This document shows, one piece after another, positions 1 through 5,868 of a stretch of 10,423 bases of DNA. The DNA lies in the NCBI GenBank assembly GCA_900770405.1, contig CAAGKL010000193.1, positions 1-10,423 on the forward strand. Reading direction: 5' to 3'. Origin of the DNA: Clostridia bacterium (GTDB taxonomy: Bacteria; Bacillota; Clostridia; UBA1381). The notes beneath the pieces are model-generated. The model saw nothing but the letters and a program-made list of their open reading frames with translations, had not been told where the DNA came from and did no database searches. The position numbers and the translations under genes are program-made. How positions within the stretch are numbered: the first letter of the stretch is position 1; the number at the start of each line of letters is the position of its first letter.

Positions 1-87
1 GATGTCGAAAAAATTCTCGCATCGCCGTTTACGGTAATCCTCCCCGATACCAGCAATCCCTTCAAGCAAATGTACGTAGCAAATTAA
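1..87 (+). CDS. C-terminal tail of an unidentified protein (5' end outside window)
   Basis: The first frame is open from base 1 to a TAA at 85-87 and encodes 28 residues ending in PFKQMYVAN. Eighteen bases separate its stop from the glutamine synthetase start, and the Shine-Dalgarno of that gene follows directly, so it is probably the preceding gene of the same operon. I do not recognise the family from so short a tail and assign no function. Confidence 0.5.
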   Translation, partial: DVEKILASPFTVILPDTSNPFKQMYVAN

Positions 88-105
88 TTTAAGGGTGGTT
101 TTATT

Positions 106-1314
106 ATGTATACGAAGGACGAGGTTATGCAGTATATCCTTGAGGATGACGTGAAATTTATCCGTCTTGCTTTTTGTGACGCGTACGGCTGTCAGAAAAA
201 CATCTCCGTTATGCCCTGCGAGCTTGAGCGCGCATTCTCCGCCGGAATCGGCATTGACGCCTCCGCCGTCACGGGCTTCGGCGGCGAGGTATACTCCGAC
301 CTGTTTCTGCACCCCGACCCGTCAACGCTGACGGTTCTTCCCTGGCGTCCGGAGCACGGCAGAGTGGTGCGTATGTTCTGCTCGGTAAAATACCCCGACG
401 GTAGGGACTTTGAGGCGGACAGCCGCCATATCTTAAAGGAGGCGGCGCGGCTCGCCCTTTCAAAGGGGTATATGTTCTCCTTCGGCTCAGAGCTGGAATT
501 TTATCTTTTCAAGACCGACGAGGCGGGCAATCCGACAAAAATTCCGTTTGACAGTGCGCATTATATGGACATCGCGCCGATGGACAAGGGCGAGAATGTC
601 CGCCGCGAGATTTGCTTGACGCTGGAGCGTATGGGCATCACGCCCGAGAGCTCGCACCACGAGGAGGGTCCCGGGCAGAACGAGATTGATTTTCGCTTTG
701 CCGACCCGCTCACGGCGGCAGACAATGCCGTGACCTTTCTTTCGGTCGTGCGCACAATCGCGGCAAGAAACGGGCTTTTTGCGGACTTTTCGCCTAAGCC
801 GCTCGAAAACCGCCCCGGCAACAGCTTCCATATAAATATGTCAATCCGCGGGACAAACGGCGAATATGATCTTTTGCCCTATGCAATATCGGGAATTTTA
901 TCGCGTATCGGCGAGATGACGGCATTTTTCAATCCGTCGGAAAATTCCTACCAGCGTCTGGGCAGCTTTAAAGCGCCCAAATATGTCAGCTGGTCGCCGG
1001 AAAACCGTTCGCAGCTCATACGCGTCCCCGCCGCCGATGGCGAATACCGGCGCATTGAGCTCCGCTCGCCCGACCCGGGCGCAAACCCCTACATCGCATA
1101 TTCGCTTATGATTTATGCGGCGCTGGAGGGGATTGAAAGCCGCGAGCTCCCCTGCGAGCCGTCAAACGTAAACCTTTACGCCATAAGCACCGACGAGGAC
1201 AAGCACCGCAAAAAGCTCCCCGCGACACTTCGCGAGGCGCGCAGTCTTGCATCGGCGAGTGATTTCATTAAAAATATTCTGCCAAAAACGATTATCGACA
1301 CTTACTGCGAATAA
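106..1314 (+). CDS. glnA: Glutamine synthetase family protein, type I (GlnA-like)
   Basis: Type I glutamine synthetases make glutamine from glutamate, ammonia and ATP in the cytoplasm, usually as dodecamers. The 402 residues show the beta-grasp N-domain (about 15-100, with IDASAV at 50-55 in place of FDGSS) and the catalytic domain. Visible active-site elements are GSELEF (E129, E131), HEEGPGQNEIDF (E186/E187, E193), the FSPKPL motif, NSFHIN (H242), NRSQLIRVP (R301) and ELRSPDPGANPY (E318, R320). The NLY at 356-358 corresponds to the enterobacterial adenylylation site region. It is shorter than the usual ~440-470 residues. The start is the ATG after AAGGGTGG (91-98, 7 nt away). The ammonium-binding flap reads FKAP (K289) where most members have EAP, so activity as a true glutamine synthetase is likely but not certain. 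It forms an operon with the ANTAR gene 19 nt downstream, an arrangement known from clostridial glnA-nitR. Confidence 0.9.
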   Translation: MYTKDEVMQYILEDDVKFIRLAFCDAYGCQKNISVMPCELERAFSAGIGIDASAVTGFGGEVYSDLFLHPDPSTLTVLPWRPEHGRVVRMFCSVKYPDGRDFEADSRHILKEAARLALSKGYMFSFGSELEFYLFKTDEAGNPTKIPFDSAHYMDIAPMDKGENVRREICLTLERMGITPESSHHEEGPGQNEIDFRFADPLTAADNAVTFLSVVRTIAARNGLFADFSPKPLENRPGNSFHINMSIRGTNGEYDLLPYAISGILSRIGEMTAFFNPSENSYQRLGSFKAPKYVSWSPENRSQLIRVPAADGEYRRIELRSPDPGANPYIAYSLMIYAALEGIESRELPCEPSNVNLYAISTDEDKHRKKLPATLREARSLASASDFIKNILPKTIIDTYCE

Positions 1315-1333
1315 GCTTTTGGGAGGTTAATAT

Positions 1334-1921
1334 ATGCTGTTTAAGGAATATACCTACAGTGTTCTGATTGTGTCCTCCTCCGAAAAGTTTTCCTCACAGC
1401 TGTCGCAGACGCTGCCCGAGAACGAATTCGGTCCCGTCACTATCGCGAAGAACGCCGGCGAGGCGCGCAGAAGGCTTGTCGACCGGAGCTATGACACGAT
1501 ATTTTTAAACGCGCCGCTCGCGGACGAGTTCGGCACAAAGCTTGCGCTCGATATTGCGTCAAGCTCAAAAAGCGGCATACTTATGTTCATAAAAAACGAG
1601 ATATACGAGGACGTCACCGCCAAGGTCATCGACTACGGCGTGTTTACGCTGTCCAAGCCCGCGCCCGCGTCTATGGTGAACCAGGTTATAAAAATAATGT
1701 ACGCAATGCAGGAGCGGTTTCGTATGCTCGAGAAGAAAACCGTCACGCTTGAGGAAAAAATGGACGAAATCCGCACGGTGAACCACGCGAAATGGGTGCT
1801 GATTAATCATATGAAGATGAGTGAGGACGAGGCGCACCGCCTTATCGAAAAGCAGGCGATGGACACGCGCAAATCAAAGCGCGAGATTGCCGAGGGCATA
1901 ATTAAAACCTATAGCCTGTAG
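1334..1921 (+). CDS. ANTAR-domain response-regulator-like antiterminator
   Basis: ANTAR proteins bind paired RNA hairpins and prevent transcription termination, often in nitrogen-metabolism genes. Residues 8-125 look like a receiver fold and 139-195 form the three-helix ANTAR domain (KMDEIRTVNHAKWVLI, then SEDEAHRLIEKQAMDTRKSKREIAEGII). The receiver is degenerate: the N-terminal acidic pair is replaced by SSSE (14-17) and the expected phospho-acceptor Asp at the end of beta-3 is N59 (FLNAPL). The conserved Lys is still present (LSKP, K108). Control by phosphorylation is therefore unlikely, and ligand or protein contact would have to switch it. A strong Shine-Dalgarno, GGGAGG at 1321-1326, lies 7 nt before the ATG. 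The position right behind glnA matches clostridial NitR-type regulators of glutamine synthetase; that specific role is inferred from context. Confidence 0.88.
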   Translation: MLFKEYTYSVLIVSSSEKFSSQLSQTLPENEFGPVTIAKNAGEARRRLVDRSYDTIFLNAPLADEFGTKLALDIASSSKSGILMFIKNEIYEDVTAKVIDYGVFTLSKPAPASMVNQVIKIMYAMQERFRMLEKKTVTLEEKMDEIRTVNHAKWVLINHMKMSEDEAHRLIEKQAMDTRKSKREIAEGIIKTYSL

Positions 1922-1942
1922 GAGTGAAAATTTCAGAAAGAC

Positions 1943-1975
1943 GGGGCTGTTTGGATTTAAACGGCCTCTTTTTTT
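1943..1975 (+). terminator. Rho-independent terminator of the glnA-ANTAR operon
   Basis: GGGGCTGTTT (1943-1952) pairs over ten positions, two of them G-U, with AAACGGCCTC (1959-1968) around a 6-nt loop. Seven T follow at 1969-1975. It lies 21 nt after the ANTAR stop. Confidence 0.88.
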
Positions 1976-1985
1976 GTTTCCATTC

Positions 1986-2014
1986 TTGCAATTTGCGCCC
2001 CGACGGTGTATAAT
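1986..2014 (+). promoter_or_regulatory. Sigma-A type promoter for the tyrosine recombinase gene
   Basis: TTGCAA (1986-1991) and a perfect TATAAT (2009-2014) are separated by 17 nt. Transcription would start near 2021, only a couple of bases before the first ATG at 2023. That bears directly on which codon starts the recombinase. Confidence 0.75.
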
Positions 2015-2022
2015 AATACAAA

Positions 2023-3108
2023 ATGGGGGGTGATTTTACGGCAGCATCCGCAACTTCAAAAAACAAATATCTGCACTCATATCTACACGACCTTCCCGAC
2101 TTCGTTTTTTCCTATATTGAGGAATATTACAGCGGCGAAAGCGTCAATACCAAGCTGGCATACAGCTTGGATATAAAGGTTTTTTTTGATTTTCTGCGCA
2201 AAAGCGGCTTTTTTCCGCTTGAAAAAAACGAGGATTTCACGCTCAATGAGCTCAATTCGGTCACGCCGGTTATGCTCATTCATTTCAAATCCTACCTGCG
2301 CGAGTATGAAATCGAGTATCTGACCCCGCGCGGCAGACCCGCCGTGCGTACGCTGACAAATTCCGCCTACGGCATCAACCGCAAGCTTTCCGCCGTGCGC
2401 GGACTGTTCATTTATCTGTACAAAACCGAGCAAATCAGTCAGAATGTGACCGACAAGGTCGACTTTATGAAGCTGCACCAGAAAATCAAAAAGCCGCTCA
2501 CCAGCCAGGAAACCATCGCGCTGATTGACGTGCTGTATAACGGCGAGAAGTATTTCTCCGGCAGGCAGCTGACCGAATACAACCGCCGCCGTCTGCGCGA
2601 TATTGCGCTGTTTATAACCTATCTCGGCACGGGCGTGCGTGTCAGCGAGCTCGTCGCGCTCAATGTCGGCGATCTGGAATTTGACGAGCGAACCATGGCG
2701 GGGTCATTCATCGTGACACGAAAGGGCGGCGACCAGCAGGAAATTTTTATGCCGCCGCAGGTTTTTGAGGTGCTGAAAAATTACACCGACTCAATCAACG
2801 CCAAGGACACCGACCCGCTGTTTTTAAACAGGAGCGGTCAGCGCATCAAGGTCGGCGGCGTCGAAAAGACGCTCAAAACCTACTGCGCCGCCGTCGGAAT
2901 TACCCACCCCGACAAAACCCGCCCCCACGCGCTGCGGCGTACCTTTGCCTGCCAGCTGCTTGCGGACGGCGTTGACATCAAAATGGTTGCCGAGCTTATG
3001 GGGCACAAGAATATTGAGGTCACGCACAAATACTACGCTCAGTATTCCGCGCAGCAAAAGAAGGAAATTATGCGCGAACACAAGGTTTTTGATGAAATTG
3101 AAGAGTAA
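2023..3108 (+). CDS. Site-specific tyrosine recombinase, Xer family (XerS-like architecture)
   Basis: Tyrosine recombinases cut and rejoin DNA through a phosphotyrosine intermediate; Xer members resolve chromosome dimers at dif. An N-terminal SAM-like core-binding domain covers about 25-150 and the catalytic domain about 158-355. The full catalytic set is visible: R206 (TGVRVSEL), K234 (VTRKGG), H302 and R305 (PHALRRTF), H328 (MGHKN) and Y337. At 361 residues it is longer than XerC/XerD (~300). The extra N-terminus and the basic helix insertion before the first Arg (about 178-192) resemble streptococcal XerS as I recall it. It could also be an integrase-like relative, but no attachment site or phage gene is nearby. 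The coordinates use the first ATG, which lacks an upstream Shine-Dalgarno. Translation may instead begin at ACG 2038, removing five residues. It has its own promoter and follows the glnA-operon terminator. Confidence 0.88.
   Translation: MGGDFTAASATSKNKYLHSYLHDLPDFVFSYIEEYYSGESVNTKLAYSLDIKVFFDFLRKSGFFPLEKNEDFTLNELNSVTPVMLIHFKSYLREYEIEYLTPRGRPAVRTLTNSAYGINRKLSAVRGLFIYLYKTEQISQNVTDKVDFMKLHQKIKKPLTSQETIALIDVLYNGEKYFSGRQLTEYNRRRLRDIALFITYLGTGVRVSELVALNVGDLEFDERTMAGSFIVTRKGGDQQEIFMPPQVFEVLKNYTDSINAKDTDPLFLNRSGQRIKVGGVEKTLKTYCAAVGITHPDKTRPHALRRTFACQLLADGVDIKMVAELMGHKNIEVTHKYYAQYSAQQKKEIMREHKVFDEIEE
2025..2040 (+). promoter_or_regulatory. Shine-Dalgarno inside the frame, followed by ACG
   Basis: GGGGGGTGAT (2025-2034) can pair along its whole length with the 16S anti-Shine-Dalgarno, using two G-U pairs. 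It lies inside the reading frame opened by ATG 2023. Seven nt after its GGGGG core is an in-frame ACG (2038-2040), exactly where a start codon should be. ATG 2023 itself would be almost leaderless. Confidence 0.45.
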
Positions 3109-3123
3109 TTTTTCCCAAAGCTC

Positions 3124-3152
3124 TTGCATATAATCTACCGATGTGATATGAT
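3124..3152 (+). promoter_or_regulatory. Sigma-A type promoter for the L,D-transpeptidase gene
   Basis: TTGCAT (3124-3129) and TATGAT (3147-3152) are separated by 17 nt. The predicted start near 3159 leaves a short leader with AAAGGA (3166-3171) 8 nt before the ATG at 3180. Confidence 0.6.
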
Positions 3153-3179
3153 TAAAAAAAATATTAAAGGAAAAGTCCA

Positions 3180-4364
3180 ATGAAAAAACTTTCAACACTG
3201 ATTTTTACAATTTTTATGCTGTGTGCGGCAACCGCATTTGCCGCGGAGAACAAAATTTCGCTGAGCATTTCGGTCACGCCGACCGATGCAATCGTGACAC
3301 CGGCAACAGCGCGGTTCAATATTTTCGGCGAAAACGGCGAATGGCTCGCAAACCGCGGCTTTGATATTTTAAAGGATACGCGCGAGGCGGCGGTGGAATT
3401 TGACCTGCCGGACTTCGAGCCCGGCAAGAAGTTCACAATCGTACCGACAATCGGGCTGACTAACGTTACATACGAGGGCAATACCTACGGCATCGGCGAG
3501 AGCATAACGCTCGACACCGCCGAAAAAACCGCCTTTGACATAAGCGTGCTCCCGCTCTACATTGAGCCGACCGGCGTGAAAACAGACAAGCTGATTTTTT
3601 ACTTTGACGCGATAAACAAATTCACGCCCATTCCCTCCGATGCGAGGTTCAACCTCTTTGACAAGGACGGCAACTGGCTCAAAAACGACGCGGTCGCGAT
3701 AAAGCGCGGCGGCGAGCGGTACAAGCTGGTATTCGACCTGCCGGAATACTACACGGGCGAAAAATTCTTCCTCTGCCCGACGGTCGGTATGACCTCGCTC
3801 TACTACAACGGCAGAACCTACGGGCCGGGCGAGATGATTGAGGTCGAGACCTACGCCGACATAAACACCGTAGGAAATTTCTTCTATATTGATTTGACGC
3901 CGCTCTACAAGCTGCCCGACAAGGACCGCCCGGACGAGTTTGCGCCGCGCGCGGAGAGCTTTATCAACAGCACCGGCATCGACAGCAAAACCGACTATTT
4001 CATCTGGGTGTCGAAGTATAACTACAAGGTGGTCGTTTTTATGCGCGAGAACGGCAGATGGAGCTGCATAAAGTCCTTTGACTGCTCAATCGGCGCGCCG
4101 AAAACTCCGACGATCACAGGCGTTTTTGAATACTACCAGTACCAGCCGCGCTGGACGTACGACACCTACTATGTCGGCCCTATTATGCGCTTTGCCAAGG
4201 GCGGCTATGCAATCCACAGCACGCTCCTGCGCTATAACGGCAATAATGCCGACGGCAGGCTCAGAATGAAGATTTCGCACGGCTGCGTCAGAGTCAGACA
4301 GCCGAACGTGCAATGGATGGTGGACTATATCCCGATCGGAACAAGAGTTTATGTAACGGAATGA
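3180..4364 (+). CDS. Secreted L,D-transpeptidase (YkuD domain) with two N-terminal repeats
   Basis: YkuD enzymes act outside the membrane and form 3-3 peptidoglycan cross-links or attach or trim stem peptides through a catalytic cysteine. A signal peptide is clear: two Lys, a hydrophobic core to about residue 19, and likely cleavage after AFA (residue 21). Two related units follow (about 26-127 and 136-243), each with a [RF]FN[IL]F..[ND]G.WL motif, a FDLP element, a G.[KE][FK]F..[VC]PT.G[LM] block and a closing PLY. The YkuD domain covers about 270-394 with HSTLL (H346) and the signature SHGCVRV (H367, nucleophile C369), so the active site is intact. I do not recognise the repeats; a wall-binding or substrate-positioning role is a guess. 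The gene has its own promoter and Shine-Dalgarno and is closed by the shared terminator. Confidence 0.9.
   Translation: MKKLSTLIFTIFMLCAATAFAAENKISLSISVTPTDAIVTPATARFNIFGENGEWLANRGFDILKDTREAAVEFDLPDFEPGKKFTIVPTIGLTNVTYEGNTYGIGESITLDTAEKTAFDISVLPLYIEPTGVKTDKLIFYFDAINKFTPIPSDARFNLFDKDGNWLKNDAVAIKRGGERYKLVFDLPEYYTGEKFFLCPTVGMTSLYYNGRTYGPGEMIEVETYADINTVGNFFYIDLTPLYKLPDKDRPDEFAPRAESFINSTGIDSKTDYFIWVSKYNYKVVVFMRENGRWSCIKSFDCSIGAPKTPTITGVFEYYQYQPRWTYDTYYVGPIMRFAKGGYAIHSTLLRYNGNNADGRLRMKISHGCVRVRQPNVQWMVDYIPIGTRVYVTE
3255..3908 (+). repeat. Two diverged protein-level repeats upstream of the YkuD domain
   Basis: Residues 26-127 (3255-3560) and 136-243 (3585-3908) of the L,D-transpeptidase align along their length. 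Shared anchors are RFN[IL]F, NG.WL, FDLP, VPT.G or CPT.G, Y.G.TYG.GE and a terminal PLY. The similarity is clear in protein but not in DNA, which suggests an old duplication. Confidence 0.75.
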
Positions 4365-4367
4365 GCT

Positions 4368-4405
4368 AAAAAAATATCCCCGCTAAAAAGCGGGGATATT
4401 TTTTT
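4368..4405. terminator. Bidirectional intrinsic terminator between convergent genes
   Basis: A perfect 16-bp inverted repeat: seven A, TAT and CCCCGC (4368-4383) mirror GCGGGG, ATA and seven T (4390-4405) around the 6-nt loop TAAAAA. Because the stem has A and T runs on both outer sides it works in both directions. It serves the L,D-transpeptidase from the left and the minus-strand operon, ending at 4411, from the right. Confidence 0.95.
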
Positions 4406-4410
4406 ATGCA

Positions 4411-5172
4411 TTATGATATATTTGATGCCGCTGTTGCCGACAGAGGCTTTAGCCGGCACTCATTATCCCATAAAAATGCTTTCACGGAATAATTTCTGTA
4501 ATTTTCGTCCGCGGCAAGCTCAATAACCTTCTCCGAATCATTTACCGTTACCGCGGTACCGCTCAGCATAACCAGCCCGCCTGCGTCATAAACCGCTATG
4601 TACAGCCTTCCCGCCTGTGTGACATAACCGAATTTCACCTCTGCGGTCAGCGTATTATTGCCGTACCGGCAATTAAACACGTCAATCCGCGCAGGCGCTC
4701 CGTCATAATTAAATATGATATTTGCGTTTGTGAGACATTCGTTATCTTCATAAATGTCTATGTCCTGCCACTGTCCCCTATTGCCTGAATAATACACATT
4801 TTTCAGACTGCCGCAGTCACAAAACGCACTGTCTCTAATTTCCGTCATACTTCCCGGAACGGTCACGCTTGTCAGGCTGCTGCAATCATCAAAAGCGTAG
4901 TTACCGACAGACGTTACACTGTCGGGTATAATTACGCTCTTCATAGCTCTGCAGCCGCTGAACGCATCACTGTCGATAGATGTAACTCCGCTTTGAATGA
5001 TTACGTTTTTTATTTTGCTGCCGCTCCTGCCCCACTGCCAATCACGCTGCATATCCCCAGTGCCGCTGATTGTCAGCGTGCCCGCATCATCGAGCACCCA
5101 CGTCAGATTATCGCCGCATACGCCGCTGATGCGGTCATCGGCAGAGCGGTGAACATACCCACAAAGATACAC
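4411..5172 (-). CDS. BspA-type leucine-rich-repeat surface protein (body; signal peptide out of frame)
   Basis: BspA-like LRR proteins are secreted or surface-exposed binding proteins common in gut Firmicutes. Counting from the GTG at 5172, CGDNLTWVLDDAGTLTISGTGDM (19-41) is the typical opening of these proteins, although here it contains no secretion signal. Three LRR_5-type repeats follow at about 62-130 (SVTSVGNYAFDDCSSLTSVTVP is the clearest). After them comes a YYSG-type cap and then a C-terminal beta-rich domain (about 162-250) containing VKAFLWDNECRLKPL, frequent at the end of clostridial surface proteins. The GTG has no Shine-Dalgarno. A Shine-Dalgarno plus a convincing signal peptide lie just upstream in another frame (see 5103-5207), so the gene is probably frameshifted and the natural start is 5207. 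As sequenced, an exported product is not expected. It is last in the minus-strand run. Its composition looks more AT-rich than its neighbours by eye. Confidence 0.75.
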   Translation of the reverse strand: MYLCGYVHRSADDRISGVCGDNLTWVLDDAGTLTISGTGDMQRDWQWGRSGSKIKNVIIQSGVTSIDSDAFSGCRAMKSVIIPDSVTSVGNYAFDDCSSLTSVTVPGSMTEIRDSAFCDCGSLKNVYYSGNRGQWQDIDIYEDNECLTNANIIFNYDGAPARIDVFNCRYGNNTLTAEVKFGYVTQAGRLYIAVYDAGGLVMLSGTAVTVNDSEKVIELAADENYRNYSVKAFLWDNECRLKPLSATAASNIS

Positions 5173-5207
5173 AGCGCCAAAAACAAACCCGGTCCACTTT
5201 TTTTCAT
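5103..5207 (-). pseudogene. Out-of-frame 5' end (signal peptide) of the LRR surface protein gene
   Basis: From ATG 5207 a 34-codon frame reads MKKSGPGLFLALCIFVGM, then FTALPMTASAAYA, and stops at TGA 5103-5105. This is a classical Sec signal peptide: basic start, hydrophobic core, ASA cleavage motif. GGAGGGAT (5215-5222) is placed correctly upstream. The LRR body follows in a frame that one extra base near 5110-5133 would join to it, giving for example TA.SGVCGDNLTW. A one-base deletion, a sequencing error or recoding would each explain this. Confidence 0.75.
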
Positions 5208-5236
5208 TTGTCTTATCCCTCCGTTTAACAGGCAGC

Positions 5237-5731
5237 TTATTTCATCGCCGCATCAATTGCCGCCTTAAGCTCGTCCTTTTTACTGTTGTTAAAGAGGATA
5301 TTGCTGATTTCATTTTTCGTATTTAGCATAATCAGCGTCGGCGTTCTGCCGTCACCGACAGGGAAATTTTCGACCAGCTTCGGGTCATCGTCAATATTTC
5401 GGATATCAAAATTGACCTTCTTCCCGTACTCCTTTTTGAGTTCGTCAATCATGACCATTGTCGCATCGTGACCATCGTCCGCGCCCGACACGAAGTACAT
5501 AAAGGTCGGCGTGTAGACCTTCTCCTCCTCGGGCGACGCTGTCATGTCGGGGCTTGCCGATGCCTCCGGGCTCGCCGACGCCGTCACCTCCGGGCTTGCT
5601 GATGCGATTGCCTGCGGCTCGGGTGACGCGTCAATATCCGGCGCGCCGGCATTTCTCGCCACCAAAAATGTGATTACCCCCAGCGCACACACAACTGCCG
5701 CGCCGACCCCAATCAAAGCCTTTTTGTTCAT
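5237..5731 (-). CDS. Membrane-anchored thioredoxin-fold protein lacking the CxxC motif
   Basis: The ATG at 5731 follows GGAGG (5738-5742) and gives 164 residues; a TTG at 5767 in the same frame has no comparable ribosome site. Residues 5-25 are one hydrophobic segment after MNKK, probably an uncleaved anchor with the rest outside the cell. A low-complexity linker with five ASP[ED] units spans 35-69. Residues 74-164 follow a thioredoxin pattern: TFMYFVSG strand, helix with MIDELKKEYGKKV, FDIRNIDDDPKLVENF, then TPTLIML with the cis-Pro (P131). The place where CGPC should be reads GADDGHDA, and the domain has no cysteine, so it cannot act as a disulfide oxidoreductase. A binding or chaperone-like role is possible but unproven. 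It sits behind trmFO and 29 nt before the LRR gene start. Confidence 0.82.
   Translation of the reverse strand: MNKKALIGVGAAVVCALGVITFLVARNAGAPDIDASPEPQAIASASPEVTASASPEASASPDMTASPEEEKVYTPTFMYFVSGADDGHDATMVMIDELKKEYGKKVNFDIRNIDDDPKLVENFPVGDGRTPTLIMLNTKNEISNILFNNSKKDELKAAIDAAMK
5525..5629 (-). repeat. Imperfect tandem repeat encoding an Ala-Ser-Pro-Glu linker
   Basis: Residues 35-69 of the thioredoxin-fold protein consist of five ASP[ED] units with Ala/Ser/Thr spacers. At DNA level a phrase close to TCCGGGCTTGCCGATGC recurs with a few changes. Such linkers commonly span the cell wall and are prone to length change. Confidence 0.75.
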
Positions 5732-5753
5732 ATTAATCCTCCATTCTGCCGCC
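5727..5753 (-). repeat. Direct repeat copy A (27 bp, 23/27 match to copy B)
   Basis: This copy contains the Shine-Dalgarno GGAGG and the ATG start of the thioredoxin-fold gene, preceded by GGCGGCAGAA. The partner at 5869-5895 differs at four positions. The period is 142 nt, with the 115-nt segment 5754-5868 in between. Confidence 0.7.
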
Positions 5754-5868
5754 ACACTGCGGCACAAATTATAACGTGTAAAAGGTGCAAGCAGATTGCT
5801 TTCTTGAGCGGCGACGGCGTACTCATAGTACTCCGAGCCATAAAAGAAGGTAAGATGCGCCGCAGATT
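5754..5868 (-). repeat. Putative small inverted-repeat element or structured intercistronic RNA
   Basis: Arms CTGCGGCACA (5757-5766) and TGCGCCGCAG (5856-5865) are inverted copies with 9 of 10 identities. In the minus-strand RNA the odd position is a G-U pair, so all ten positions pair. Each arm starts exactly 3 nt inside the 27-bp direct repeats at 5727-5753 and 5869-5895. Inside are a second hairpin (minus-strand CGGAGTACT, loop ATG, AGTACGCCG, one mismatch) and a short third one (GCAA, TCTGC loop, TTGC), which together give a three-way-junction-like fold. It may be a MITE-like insertion, a dispersed palindromic repeat or a cis-acting RNA. I see no transposase or complete terminator in it. 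Confidence 0.5.
5768..5773 (-). promoter_or_regulatory. Possible -10 box ahead of the thioredoxin-fold gene
   Basis: A perfect TATAAT on the minus strand would start transcription near 5761, thirty bases before ATG 5731. No good -35 lies at 16-18 nt; the TTGCAC upstream is only 11 nt away. This is a weak candidate. Confidence 0.25.

Noticed and set aside
1943..1968. Terminator hairpin with a six-base loop as an ANTAR-binding hexaloop
   Set aside because: The loop GGATTT lacks the A at position 1 and G at position 4 of the known ANTAR RNA motif, there is no paired second hairpin, and it lies downstream of both genes.
3129..3134. TATAAT as the -10 of the L,D-transpeptidase gene
   Set aside because: The matching -35 position (3106-3111, TAATTT) is poor. 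The pair TTGCAT/TATGAT with 17-nt spacing fits better and overlaps it.
3109..3179. A dif-like recombination site beside the XerS-like gene
   Set aside because: No 28-31-bp site with two inverted 11-bp arms can be made out. The stretch is explained by a promoter and Shine-Dalgarno for the next gene.
5198..5204. Run of seven A (minus strand) just after ATG 5207 as the frameshift site in the LRR gene
   Set aside because: Changing the run to eight A joins the body frame but destroys the signal peptide. The signal peptide is convincing in the present frame, so the shift must lie further on, near 5110-5133.
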